Shown piece by piece: positions 7,847 to 14,045 of a stretch of 14,116 nucleotides of DNA. This DNA is from JANRKH01 sp033763595 (GTDB lineage: Bacteria > Pseudomonadota > Alphaproteobacteria > Rickettsiales > Rickettsiaceae): the NCBI GenBank assembly GCA_033763595.1, contig JANRKH010000003.1:1-14116 (forward strand), given 5' to 3'. The translations under genes were made by a program, and so were the position numbers. A model generated the notes under the pieces. That model saw only the letters and a program-made list of their open reading frames with translations, did no database searches and was not told where the DNA came from. The stretch's first letter is position 1. Each line of letters starts with the position of its first letter.

Positions 7847-8068
7847 TTAACAGATTTCTTTTGAAATTCTCTTATGCTTGAGAATTGCTGCGGTCTTTGC
7901 GCAAGTATAGCTGGATCCTCTTTTACAATAAGTACACTCCGGTCCTTTAGCTCCGTATACTACTATCACTTCTTTAGCGAAAGGAGAGTAGACCTCTCCT
8001 AAAAACTCTACTCCTAGAGGCATTTGCACCGCCCGCGCAAGTATAGCAGAATCCTCACGTACTTTCAT
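7847..8068 (-). other. Doubtful 73-codon ORF built from repeat sequence
   Basis: The ORF would encode a 73-residue protein with four Cys, three of them near the middle (ECTYC and SYTC). I recognise no family. A near-duplicate 22-nt DNA motif occurs within it at 7899-7920 and 8036-8057 but is read in different frames, giving unrelated peptides. That favours repeat-derived noncoding sequence over a selected protein. There is no clear ribosome binding site, and the region is GC-richer than its neighbours. It could be the remnant of a longer decayed gene. Confidence 0.25.
7899..8057. repeat. Short dispersed repeats in the GC-richer segment
   Basis: A 22-nt motif, beginning GCGCAAGTATAGC and ending ATCCTC, occurs at 7899-7920 and 8036-8057 with two mismatches. 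A second motif, GCTGCGGT followed by TTTGCGC, occurs at 7887-7902 and 8074-8088 with one indel. Between them, GAGTAGA and TCTACTC can pair around a 14-nt loop. Confidence 0.6.
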
Positions 8069-8156
8069 GTACGCTGCGGTTTTGCGCTCCGCCTGCGCCA
8101 GCTACTTGCCCGCCAGGAGCGAGTTTTCGAAGAGGCCTAGTTTCGAAAGAGATCTA

Positions 8157-8261
8157 ATACCAAATCCCAGATTAAATAATACTAGGAGCGAGGAGTGAAG
8201 CCTACTACATGCTAGGTGAGCGACGAGCGACAAAGTAGTACTTAAAAATGGGATTTGGTAT
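8157..8261. repeat. Long hairpin element E2 (105 bp), inverted relative to E1
   Basis: Termini ATACCAAATCCCA (8157-8169) and TGGGATTTGGTAT (8249-8261) form a perfect 13-bp inverted repeat, with looser pairing further inward. The interior 8179-8238 is 60 nt and, reverse-complemented, aligns with E1 7609-7668. The two share a run CTCGTCGCTCACCTA, then TAGGCTTC, CTCCTCGC and CCTAGTAT at nearly the same spacing, at least 48 of 60 positions by eye. The arms differ completely from those of E1. The right arm runs into TGGTATAAT, an extended -10 like sequence. Confidence 0.85.
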
Positions 8262-8278
8262 AATGAGAGTCAGTGTGT

Positions 8279-8303
8279 CAAGTATTTGGTATAATAATAC
8301 TTG
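8279..8303. repeat. Small hairpin with TGGTATAAT in the loop
   Basis: CAAGTATT (8279-8286) and AATACTTG (8296-8303) are perfect complements around the 9-nt loop TGGTATAAT, the same 9-mer found at the right end of E2 and at 2869-2877. It may be a relic of a related element or a promoter; no plus-strand gene follows it. Confidence 0.5.
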
Positions 8304-8405
8304 TAAGTGATATATTTACTTATGTAAACGCGGAGAGGTCTAGGCAGAAGTCTTAATATCTTTTTTGTATAAGTTCCTAAAAATTTAGTATTACTTGTGT
8401 TAGCA

Positions 8406-8624
8406 TTACTTATGTCTATGCACAACTCTTCCCTTTGAAAGATCATAAGGCGTCATCTCTACGGTTACCCTATCATTTGCAAGTATACGTATTCTGTTTT
8501 TGCGCATTCTGCCGGAAGTATGGCCAATAATTATATGACCATTGTCAAGCTGTATTCTGAAGTGAGCATTCGGCAATAATTCCAGCACTAGCCCCTCAAA
8601 TTGTATTAATTCTTCTTTTCCCAT
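8406..8624 (-). CDS. infA: Translation initiation factor IF-1
   Basis: This is a 72-residue single S1/OB-fold protein, the full family length. The core ELLPNAHFRIQLDNGHIIIG and the highly conserved HTSGRMRKNRIRIL (35-48) and VEMTPYDLSKGRVVHR (55-70) blocks identify IF-1 without ambiguity. It binds the 30S A site with IF-2 and IF-3 during initiation. The MGKEE start matches the family N-terminus; no strong Shine-Dalgarno is visible in the AT-rich leader. It lies 75 nt downstream of tRNA-Asn on the same strand and may be read through from the tRNA promoter. No strong terminator is seen after the stop, and the sequence runs toward the repeat elements. Confidence 0.97.
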   Translation of the reverse strand: MGKEELIQFEGLVLELLPNAHFRIQLDNGHIIIGHTSGRMRKNRIRILANDRVTVEMTPYDLSKGRVVHRHK

Positions 8625-8699
8625 TCAAAAATATAAAATAATAAAAACGAAAGAAACGCTAAATCACAATAAGCATGATATTAAAAAAATAAAAAGCAG

Positions 8700-8774
8700 T
8701 GGCTCCCCGGGCAGGATTCGAACCTGCGACCAAACGGTTAACAGCCGTTTGCTCTACCACTGAGCTACCGAGGA
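8700..8774 (-). tRNA. tRNA-Asn (anticodon GTT), CCA encoded
   Basis: The minus strand folds into a complete 75-nt tRNA. Acceptor TCCTCGG pairs with CCGGGGA (one T-G pair), the D-arm contains GCTCAGTGGTAGAGC, the anticodon stem AACGG/CCGTT encloses CTGTTAA with anticodon GTT (Asn), the variable loop has 5 nt, and the T-arm is GCAGG TTCGAAT CCTGC. The discriminator is G and the 3' CCA is genomically encoded (8700-8702). Confidence 0.98.
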
Positions 8775-8784
8775 ATGTGAATTT

Positions 8785-8814
8785 ATTATAGCGACTTTCT
8801 GTAAAAATAATCAA
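8785..8814 (-). promoter_or_regulatory. Sigma70-type promoter of tRNA-Asn (and perhaps infA)
   Basis: On the minus strand, TTGATT (8809-8814), an 18-nt spacer and a perfect TATAAT (8785-8790) stand directly upstream of the tRNA. A start about 7 nt downstream of the -10 would leave only a few nucleotides of 5' leader for RNase P to remove. Confidence 0.7.
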
Positions 8815-8833
8815 GTTTTTTGGTATTAAAACA

Positions 8834-8855
8834 GCCAACTGAGCGCCAACTGAGC
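8834..8855. repeat. Exact tandem duplication of an 11-mer
   Basis: GCCAACTGAGC occurs twice head to tail. On the minus strand it reads GCTCAGTTGGC, which resembles a tRNA D-arm (GCTCAGT-GG-), and it lies about 60 nt upstream of tRNA-Asn on that strand. Confidence 0.85.
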
Positions 8856-9186
8856 ATTTAATAATTTTCAATAACTGAAGACTTTATGTAATTTATACTC
8901 TAAATTGACTGCTTTTGATTTTGTTGTTTATAAAATATTTGGCTTATTTTTTCTCACAAACTAAATACTTCCAAAAAGCAAGTTTTTCTCTTATAGCAAA
9001 TAGTTTTGAACTAGGCTAGTAATTTTTTTAAAAAAGATATTTTTTGGTCAGAATATTCATATAACTCATCTATTATCAACAATTATGCTACCTATATTTA
9101 TTGTAAAATTTGTTTTTGGAAGAGACATGCTTTTATCGATCATCTTATTGCGCTTGATGCATAGTAGCTTTTTCTTAAAATTTATA

Positions 9187-9192
9187 TATAAT
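9187..9192 (+). promoter_or_regulatory. Candidate -10 box for der-hemD
   Basis: A perfect TATAAT lies 28 nt upstream of the der ATG. The only TTGA-type hexamer nearby (TTGATG, 9154-9159) is 27 nt away, too far for a normal -35, so this rests on the -10 alone. Confidence 0.3.
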
Positions 9193-9220
9193 ACCCCCCT
9201 GAAATAATAATAATTTATCA

Positions 9221-10558
9221 ATGAAGCCAGTAATTGCCTTAGTTGGAAGGCCTAATGTTGGAAAATCAACTTTATTTAATCGTTTATCTGTCAGGTCAAG
9301 GGCGATCGTACATGATACACCTGGAGTGACAAGAGATAGGAAATATGGCGATGCAAGACTTGCGAGCATTGAGTTTACTGTTATAGATACGCCTGGCCTT
9401 GAAAATAAAAAAAATGCTGAGCTTGAAGAGAAAATGGTTGGTCAGACATTTGCAGCTGTTGCAAGCGCAGATATTGTTTTGATAATAATTGATGGTCCTG
9501 TGGGTCTAATTCCCGAGGATGAGTATTTCGTTTCGTTAATTCGTAAATATCATGATAATATTATATTGGTTGCAAATAAATGCGAAAAATATACAGAACT
9601 TGATAGTAGAGTCATGAAACTTGGCCTTGGAGAGCCAGTTTGCGTATCTGCTGAGCATGGGCTTGGAATGGTTGAGCTTTTCGAAGCGATAAGTAACAAG
9701 ATGCCTGAGCAAAACTTAGTCCACGAAGATCCTGTAAAATCAGAAACGATAAGAATAGCAATTTGCGGCAGGCCTAATGCTGGTAAATCAAGTTTTTTAA
9801 ATGCAATAATTAATGAGGAAAGGTTGCTAACGGGTCCTGAGGCTGGGATCACAAGGGACGCTATTGATATAGATTATAATTACAAAGGCAAAAATATTAA
9901 ACTTGTTGATACGGCAGGTATAAGAAAGAGGACTAAAATCAGTCAATCCTTAGAAAAGCTCTCTGTCACAGATGCGCTTAATTCAATAAAATATGCAAAT
10001 ATAGTAGTAATGATGATCGATGCCGAGCTAGGACTTGAGCAACAAGATCTTAATATAATAAAATTTACTCTAAACGAGGGTAGAGCGATTGTAATAGCAA
10101 TAAATAAATGGGACTTAATTAAAGACAAAAAATCTTATCAAAAAGAAATAGAATATTTGCTAACAAAAAATTTATCAGAAGCAGAAGGGGTTAGTATTGC
10201 ATATATTTCTGTAAAAAATAAGCAAAATACCGAAGAAGTTCTAGATCTTGCCATACGAGCTTATGAAGTATGGAATAAGAAAATACCAACGTCTAAGTTA
10301 AATAAATGGATAGAGTATGCTCTGATGAAACACCCTTTGCCTTTGTTAAAAAATGGCAAAAGAGCAAGAATAAAATATATTACTCAAACAAAAAATAGGC
10401 CCCCAAGTTTTAAGCTTTTTGTGAATCATAAAGATTCAATATCCCCTTCATATGAAAGATATCTCGTTAATTCTATGCGCAAAGAATTCGGTCTTGCTGG
10501 GACTCCTATAAGATTTAGCCTTGCCAAAAGCGAAAATCCATATGCGAAGAAAAAATAA
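9221..10558 (+). CDS. der: GTPase Der (EngA), ribosome assembly
   Basis: This is a 445-residue essential GTPase that matures the 50S subunit. Two tandem G domains are intact. Domain 1 has GRPNVGKST (9-17), DTPG (56-59) and NKCE (119-122, a variant of NKxD). Domain 2 has GRPNAGKSS (183-191), DTAG (230-233) and NKWD (295-298). The C-terminal KH-like domain covers roughly 355-438 and contains the typical RIKYITQTKNRPPSFKLF stretch. Length is normal for the family. The ATG at 9221 gives the standard MKPVIALVGRPNVGKS start; no Shine-Dalgarno is evident. Its TAA overlaps the hemD ATG by one base (TAATG), indicating coupled translation. Confidence 0.98.
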   Translation: MKPVIALVGRPNVGKSTLFNRLSVRSRAIVHDTPGVTRDRKYGDARLASIEFTVIDTPGLENKKNAELEEKMVGQTFAAVASADIVLIIIDGPVGLIPEDEYFVSLIRKYHDNIILVANKCEKYTELDSRVMKLGLGEPVCVSAEHGLGMVELFEAISNKMPEQNLVHEDPVKSETIRIAICGRPNAGKSSFLNAIINEERLLTGPEAGITRDAIDIDYNYKGKNIKLVDTAGIRKRTKISQSLEKLSVTDALNSIKYANIVVMMIDAELGLEQQDLNIIKFTLNEGRAIVIAINKWDLIKDKKSYQKEIEYLLTKNLSEAEGVSIAYISVKNKQNTEEVLDLAIRAYEVWNKKIPTSKLNKWIEYALMKHPLPLLKNGKRARIKYITQTKNRPPSFKLFVNHKDSISPSYERYLVNSMRKEFGLAGTPIRFSLAKSENPYAKKK

Positions 10559-11232
10559 TGAAAAATGTGTTACTAATACGAGCAAAAGAGCATAATAAGC
10601 CTTTAGTAGATAATTTAGCGCATATGGGGTTCAATGTTTTCGAAGAACCTATGCTTACATATGAAATTAATGAGCAACTGTGTGAGAATTTGAAAGAGGG
10701 GTTTTTTGACTATTATCCTGTTATAATAACAAGTATGTACGCTGCAAAGGTTCTTGCTCAGCTAAATCTAGTGAATCTTAAAGCTTTTGTTGTGGGTAAA
10801 AAATCTGCCTCTATTCTTGAGAATTCCGGCGTAAAAATATTGTCATACGCGCAAGGAATAGAAGAATTACTGCTAAAAATAGGCGATAAAATATCAGACT
10901 GTATATATATTAGAGGAACACATGTCACAAAAGAAATCGTTAATTTAAAAAGCGAACTTATATTATATAGAACCGAGTATCGGGAAAAATTTTCAGATCA
11001 GCTTGTTAATTTAATCCAAACTAAACAGATCAAGATAGTAACAGTTTTTTCACAAAAATCAGCCGAAGTCTTCTTAAATTGTGCAAAAAAATCTAGTATT
11101 CATAAAGAGCTCAGTCATATTGAGTTTTATTGTTTTAGTGCAAGGATCGCGGAGATTGTAACAAAAAACAAGTATCAAGCAAGATTTCCAAATAGACCTG
11201 ATATGGAAAGCTTTCTGGAGCTTTTTACGTAG
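10558..11232 (+). CDS. hemD: Uroporphyrinogen-III synthase
   Basis: This is a 224-residue soluble enzyme that cyclises hydroxymethylbilane with D-ring inversion to uroporphyrinogen III in haem synthesis. The family is poorly conserved, but the bilobed pattern is clear: an N-terminal VLLIRAKEHNKPLVDNLAHMGF, then PVIITSMYAAKVL at about 59-71, FVVGKKSASILENSGV at about 77-92, SDCIYIRGTH (118-127), TVFSQKSAEVFLN (around 162-174) and YCFSARIAEIVTKN near the end. Length is usual for alphaproteobacteria. Start and der stop share TAATG. No strong terminator follows; bcp begins 93 nt downstream with its own candidate promoter. Confidence 0.9.
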   Translation: MKNVLLIRAKEHNKPLVDNLAHMGFNVFEEPMLTYEINEQLCENLKEGFFDYYPVIITSMYAAKVLAQLNLVNLKAFVVGKKSASILENSGVKILSYAQGIEELLLKIGDKISDCIYIRGTHVTKEIVNLKSELILYRTEYREKFSDQLVNLIQTKQIKIVTVFSQKSAEVFLNCAKKSSIHKELSHIEFYCFSARIAEIVTKNKYQARFPNRPDMESFLELFT

Positions 11233-11278
11233 TGTCAAAATTAACTTTGGTGCAATCTAATTTAGTCATAATTAATAC

Positions 11279-11306
11279 TTGATTTAATAGCTAGCGCTTC
11301 TATACT
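11279..11306 (+). promoter_or_regulatory. Candidate promoter for bcp
   Basis: TTGATT (11279-11284), a 16-nt spacer and TATACT (11301-11306, 5 of 6 consensus) lie in the hemD-bcp gap. The predicted start would leave a leader of about 13 nt before the bcp ATG. Confidence 0.5.
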
Positions 11307-11325
11307 AAAAATAAAAGTTAGCTAT

Positions 11326-11805
11326 ATGACTTGCAAAGAAGGAGATCGCATCTCTCTCGATCAAATACCTATATTTTCATTAAAAGACACACATGATCAA
11401 AAAGTTTCAGAGCAATTAGAGGGTTCAAAGTATTTTGTTCTTTATTTTTATCCCAAAGATGATACGCCGGGTTGCACGATAGAGGCGAAGGAATTTTCCG
11501 AGTTAAAGGGTAAATTTGAAGAATACGGAGCAAAGGTTTATGGCATTTCAAAAGATTCACTTGAGTCACATAAAAAATTTGCAAAAAAACATGATTTGAC
11601 CATAGGTTTACTTGAAGATAATTCCGAGATTTCAGAAAAATTAGGGATTTTTGTTGAAAAATCTATGTACGGAAAAAAGTATTTTGGCATTGAAAGAACC
11701 ACATTTGTAATAGATACGACCGGGAAGATTCTAAAAATATGGAACAAAGTCACACCTAAAGATCATGCTAGTGATGTACTTGGTTTTATAAAATCTCTGG
11801 AATAG
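11326..11805 (+). CDS. bcp: Peroxiredoxin Bcp (PrxQ family), apparently 1-Cys type
   Basis: This is a 159-residue thioredoxin-fold peroxidase that reduces H2O2 and organic hydroperoxides. The active site YFYPKDDTPGCTIEAKEF (40-57) places the peroxidatic Cys at 50, with Thr47 and Arg124 (GIERTTF) as the other catalytic residues. Many PrxQ proteins have a resolving Cys five residues after the first; here that position is Lys55 and the only other Cys is Cys3, so the protein is probably a 1-Cys form or resolves through a partner. Length is normal. A candidate promoter lies just upstream, and the DUF6314-like gene follows after 13 nt, suggesting a two-gene operon. Confidence 0.95.
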   Translation: MTCKEGDRISLDQIPIFSLKDTHDQKVSEQLEGSKYFVLYFYPKDDTPGCTIEAKEFSELKGKFEEYGAKVYGISKDSLESHKKFAKKHDLTIGLLEDNSEISEKLGIFVEKSMYGKKYFGIERTTFVIDTTGKILKIWNKVTPKDHASDVLGFIKSLE

Positions 11806-11818
11806 CGAAAAAAGATCT

Positions 11819-12280
11819 ATGTCGGTTAGCTATGCACAAGATATATTTAGCTTATTGCAAGGCAAATGGGCGTTGTCGAGATATATTTCCCATTCAACTT
11901 TTGCTCAAGATATTTACGAGGGTTTTGGTTTTGCAATAATATCCTCTGAATCAGAGTATATTATCAAATATCACGAGAAGCTAAAGCTTAAAAATTTATC
12001 ATCTCTGAGTTCTTCTTCGCTCGAAATAGATGGAGAAAGGGCGTATCATTATATATATCATCACGATCAAGATCAAATAACTAAGTATTTCATTGACGGT
12101 AGTTTGTTTTACGATATAAAAATATTGCATAGTGAATGTACTGGCTCTTACTTTTGCGAAAGGGATATCTATAAAGCTAAATATTGCTTTGAAAATAATC
12201 ACTCTTTTCTGCTAAAGTATGAAGTTAGCGGTCTAAAAAAGGATTATGTTATAGGAACTAGATATACTAGGATCTATTGA
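11819..12280 (+). CDS. DUF6314-like conserved protein
   Basis: This 153-residue protein of unknown function has no signal peptide or membrane helix. It follows the pattern of the DUF6314 family, common in alphaproteobacteria: an opening LLQGKWALSRYI (12-23), a central YHEKLKL and RAYHYIYHH region, KYFIDGSLFYDIK (about 89-101), then SECTGSYFCERDIYKAKYCFE (roughly 105-125) and a closing VSGLKKDYVIGTRYTRIY. The pattern suggests a small beta-barrel, lipocalin-like fold, which is inference. The assignment was made by eye from remembered family features. It starts 13 nt after bcp, so a redox-linked role is possible but unproven. Confidence 0.8.
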   Translation: MSVSYAQDIFSLLQGKWALSRYISHSTFAQDIYEGFGFAIISSESEYIIKYHEKLKLKNLSSLSSSSLEIDGERAYHYIYHHDQDQITKYFIDGSLFYDIKILHSECTGSYFCERDIYKAKYCFENNHSFLLKYEVSGLKKDYVIGTRYTRIY

Positions 12281-12315
12281 TAGATATAATCTTGGAGCAA
12301 TAAAAGGCAAATCTT

Positions 12316-13236
12316 ATGACAAAAAAAATAGAAGATATTCTAAGTAATTACCACGAAAAGCCCTCGATAATAAAGAATCTATTTAATATACTGATGCATG
12401 GAAAACTCGGGGGGACTGGCAAAATTCTTATTTTACCGGTAGATCAAGGTTTTGAGCATGGTCCGGATAGAAGTTTCGCAAAAAACCCAATCGGGTATGA
12501 TCCAACCTATCATATAGAATTCGCAATCGAAGCAGGATTTAGTGCTTATGCTGCCCCGATTGGTATGCTATCGTCTGTTCATCCAAATATTCTTGCGCAA
12601 ATCCCAATAATATTAAAGGTTAATAGCAATAATTCTCTCGCATCTAAGAATGATGAGCCAGAGCAAATTATAACTTCCTCTGTTCAGGATGCTGTAGACC
12701 TAGGTTGTGCTGGTATCGGCATTACAATATATCCCGGATCATTTAATGCAAAATCTATGTTTGAAGATGCGCAAATAATGATACGAAAAGCAAAAGATGC
12801 AGGTCTCATTACCGTAATTTGGTCTTATCCAAGAGGAGGGGACTTGTCTAAAAACGGTGAAAATGCTATCGATGTTTGTGCTTATGCTGCTCATATAGCT
12901 GCATTGTTAGGGGCACATATAATTAAGGTGAAACCTCCAACAGAACATATAGAATTTAACGAGAATAAAACGATTCTAGCGGGGCAAAAAAATAAATTAG
13001 AAAATCTCTCAAGTAGAGTATCTCATGTTGTCAAATCTTGTTTCGCGGGAAAGCGACTAGTGGTATTTTCTGGTGGGGCTTCAAAAGACGAGAATGAGTT
13101 ATTAAAAGAGATAGAAGATATAAAAAATGGCGGAGCCTCAGGCTCAATTGTTGGAAGAAATATCTTCCAAAGATCAAAACAAGATGCGCTTATTCTTGTA
13201 AATAAGATTTGCGAAATTTACGCTTCTAAGAAATGA
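12316..13236 (+). CDS. fbaB: Fructose-bisphosphate aldolase, class I (DhnA/FbaB type)
   Basis: This is a 306-residue Schiff-base aldolase of the archaeal/DhnA type, interconverting fructose 1,6-bisphosphate with dihydroxyacetone phosphate and glyceraldehyde 3-phosphate. Barrel-strand motifs are in order: ILPVDQGFEHGP (39-50), IGITIYPGS (134-142), VIWSYPRGG (167-175), HIIKVKPP (201-208, with Lys204 or Lys206 the likely Schiff-base lysine), VVFSGGASK (249-257) and the phosphate-binding GASGSIVGRNIF (273-284). AAAAGG at 12302-12307, 8 nt from the ATG, is a good Shine-Dalgarno, one of the few in the window. The stop overlaps the ruvA start (ATGA). In Rickettsiales with reduced glycolysis this enzyme is often kept alone, perhaps for triose or gluconeogenic flux. 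Confidence 0.93.
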   Translation: MTKKIEDILSNYHEKPSIIKNLFNILMHGKLGGTGKILILPVDQGFEHGPDRSFAKNPIGYDPTYHIEFAIEAGFSAYAAPIGMLSSVHPNILAQIPIILKVNSNNSLASKNDEPEQIITSSVQDAVDLGCAGIGITIYPGSFNAKSMFEDAQIMIRKAKDAGLITVIWSYPRGGDLSKNGENAIDVCAYAAHIAALLGAHIIKVKPPTEHIEFNENKTILAGQKNKLENLSSRVSHVVKSCFAGKRLVVFSGGASKDENELLKEIEDIKNGGASGSIVGRNIFQRSKQDALILVNKICEIYASKK

Positions 13237-13808
13237 TAGGCAAGCTTACTGGAATAGTCGAAATTCTGTCAAAAGATTCTTTAATAATAGATGTTTTAGG
13301 GGTTGGATATTTTGTATTTGCTTCTACTAATACTATTAATATTCTAGAAAAGGCAGAAAAAGTAACTCTACATATAGAAACATATGTAAGAGAGGATGTA
13401 ATAAATTTGTATGGGTTTGCTACTTTTGAAGAAAAAGATTGTTTTAACAAATTAATGCAAGTTAGCGGTGTTGGTACAAAAGTTGCGCTAGCAATTTTGT
13501 CAGCTATGAAGCCGCATGAGGTCGTAGGCGCGATCTTATCAAAAAACAAATCAGCATTTTCTAGTGTTAGTGGCATTGGCACAAAGCTTGCTGAACGTAT
13601 TCTACTAGAGCTGAAAGATAAGAACTTTAAAGGTCAGGAAGCTATATTTTCTAAGCCAGAGCACCTCGATTTAATAAATGACTCAATATCAGCCCTAATC
13701 AATCTTGGCATTTCAAAAAATGACGCAAGCCAAACAGTCAACAAAATTATCAGAGAGAATAAACTTCTTACAATAGATGAGATAATAAGAATGGCATTAT
13801 CTAAGTAG
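13233..13808 (+). CDS. ruvA: Holliday junction DNA helicase subunit RuvA
   Basis: This 191-residue protein tetramerises on Holliday junctions and loads RuvB for branch migration. The N-terminal OB fold starts MIGKLTGIVE and ends near YVREDVINLYGF, with Glu54-Asp55 as the acidic pin. Two helix-hairpin-helix motifs follow: VSGVGTKVALAIL (77-89) and VSGIGTKLAERIL (112-124). The C-terminal RuvB-binding domain (about 145-191) includes DSISALINLGIS and is complete. The ATG overlaps the aldolase stop by ATGA, so it is translationally coupled to a metabolic gene. ruvB, often the next gene, does not follow within the window; a spacer and an Rpn-family gene come instead. TTTTTT follows the stop closely, but only a 3-bp stem precedes it. 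Confidence 0.98.
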   Translation: MIGKLTGIVEILSKDSLIIDVLGVGYFVFASTNTINILEKAEKVTLHIETYVREDVINLYGFATFEEKDCFNKLMQVSGVGTKVALAILSAMKPHEVVGAILSKNKSAFSSVSGIGTKLAERILLELKDKNFKGQEAIFSKPEHLDLINDSISALINLGISKNDASQTVNKIIRENKLLTIDEIIRMALSK

Positions 13809-14045
13809 CCTTTTTTAGACTTATACCAAAATTGGATTTGGAATTGCGTTTATGTAACAAATGTAATCTTTAGATTATAGTATTAATGCATCTTTGTGAA
13901 TTTAATTTGAAAAATAAATCGTTTAAAATTAGCCCCATATCAACCTTTAGAAGCGCAAAGCTACATAGTTGCCATACCTACCTTTTTATGTTATAGTCAG
14001 AAGCATATAACAACAAGTAGAGATATAGGAGATATAATTTCAATA
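13809..14045. other. Spacer between ruvA and the Rpn-family gene
   Basis: The 237-bp AT-rich spacer has no gene. At 13823-13842 it carries ATACCAAA followed by an imperfect inverted TTTGGAAT, which resembles a worn copy of the E2 arm. Its right part holds the promoter of the next gene. Confidence 0.5.
13969..13997 (+). promoter_or_regulatory. Strong-looking promoter of the Rpn-family gene
   Basis: TTGCCA (13969-13974, 5 of 6), a 17-nt spacer and TATAGT (13992-13997, 5 of 6) with a TG at the extended -10 position (13989-13990). A start near 14004 gives a leader of about 42 nt. AGGAG at 14027-14031 lies 14 nt from the ATG, longer than ideal, and no in-frame start is closer. Confidence 0.6.

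Larger units (their letters stand above)
7565..8405. other. 841-bp gene-poor, repeat-bearing spacer
   Basis: Between the ankyrin gene and infA no protein gene is convincing. The spacer holds hairpin element E1 (7586-7691), a stretch with no recognised content (7692-7860), a more GC-rich segment (about 7880-8130) with repeated 15-22 nt motifs and a doubtful 73-codon minus-strand ORF, hairpin element E2 (8157-8261), and a small hairpin at 8279-8303. The makeup suggests an accumulation site for small repeats and decayed sequence. Confidence 0.7.
8775..9220. other. 446-bp gene-free divergent spacer between tRNA-Asn and der
   Basis: No ORF in this AT-rich spacer looks real. It holds the tRNA promoter, an exact tandem pair of an 11-mer at 8834-8855 and, near its right end, a TATAAT box for der. 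The middle part (about 8880-9120) shows nothing recognisable. Confidence 0.6.

Noticed and set aside
8111..8145. Possible partial E core (AGGAGCGAG followed by GGCCTAG)
   Set aside because: Shares only one 9-mer and a GCCTA with E2 and lacks complementary arms; could be chance within a biased segment.
7565..8405. CRISPR array
   Set aside because: The repeats here are few, unevenly spaced and not identical units with spacers; no cas gene is present.
8659..8871. 70-codon minus-strand ORF
   Set aside because: It reads through the tRNA-Asn gene and its promoter; the tRNA fully explains the sequence.
9577..9590. NKCE replacing NKxD in Der domain 1 as a defect
   Set aside because: Glu can serve the same guanine-recognition role, and the rest of both G domains is intact.
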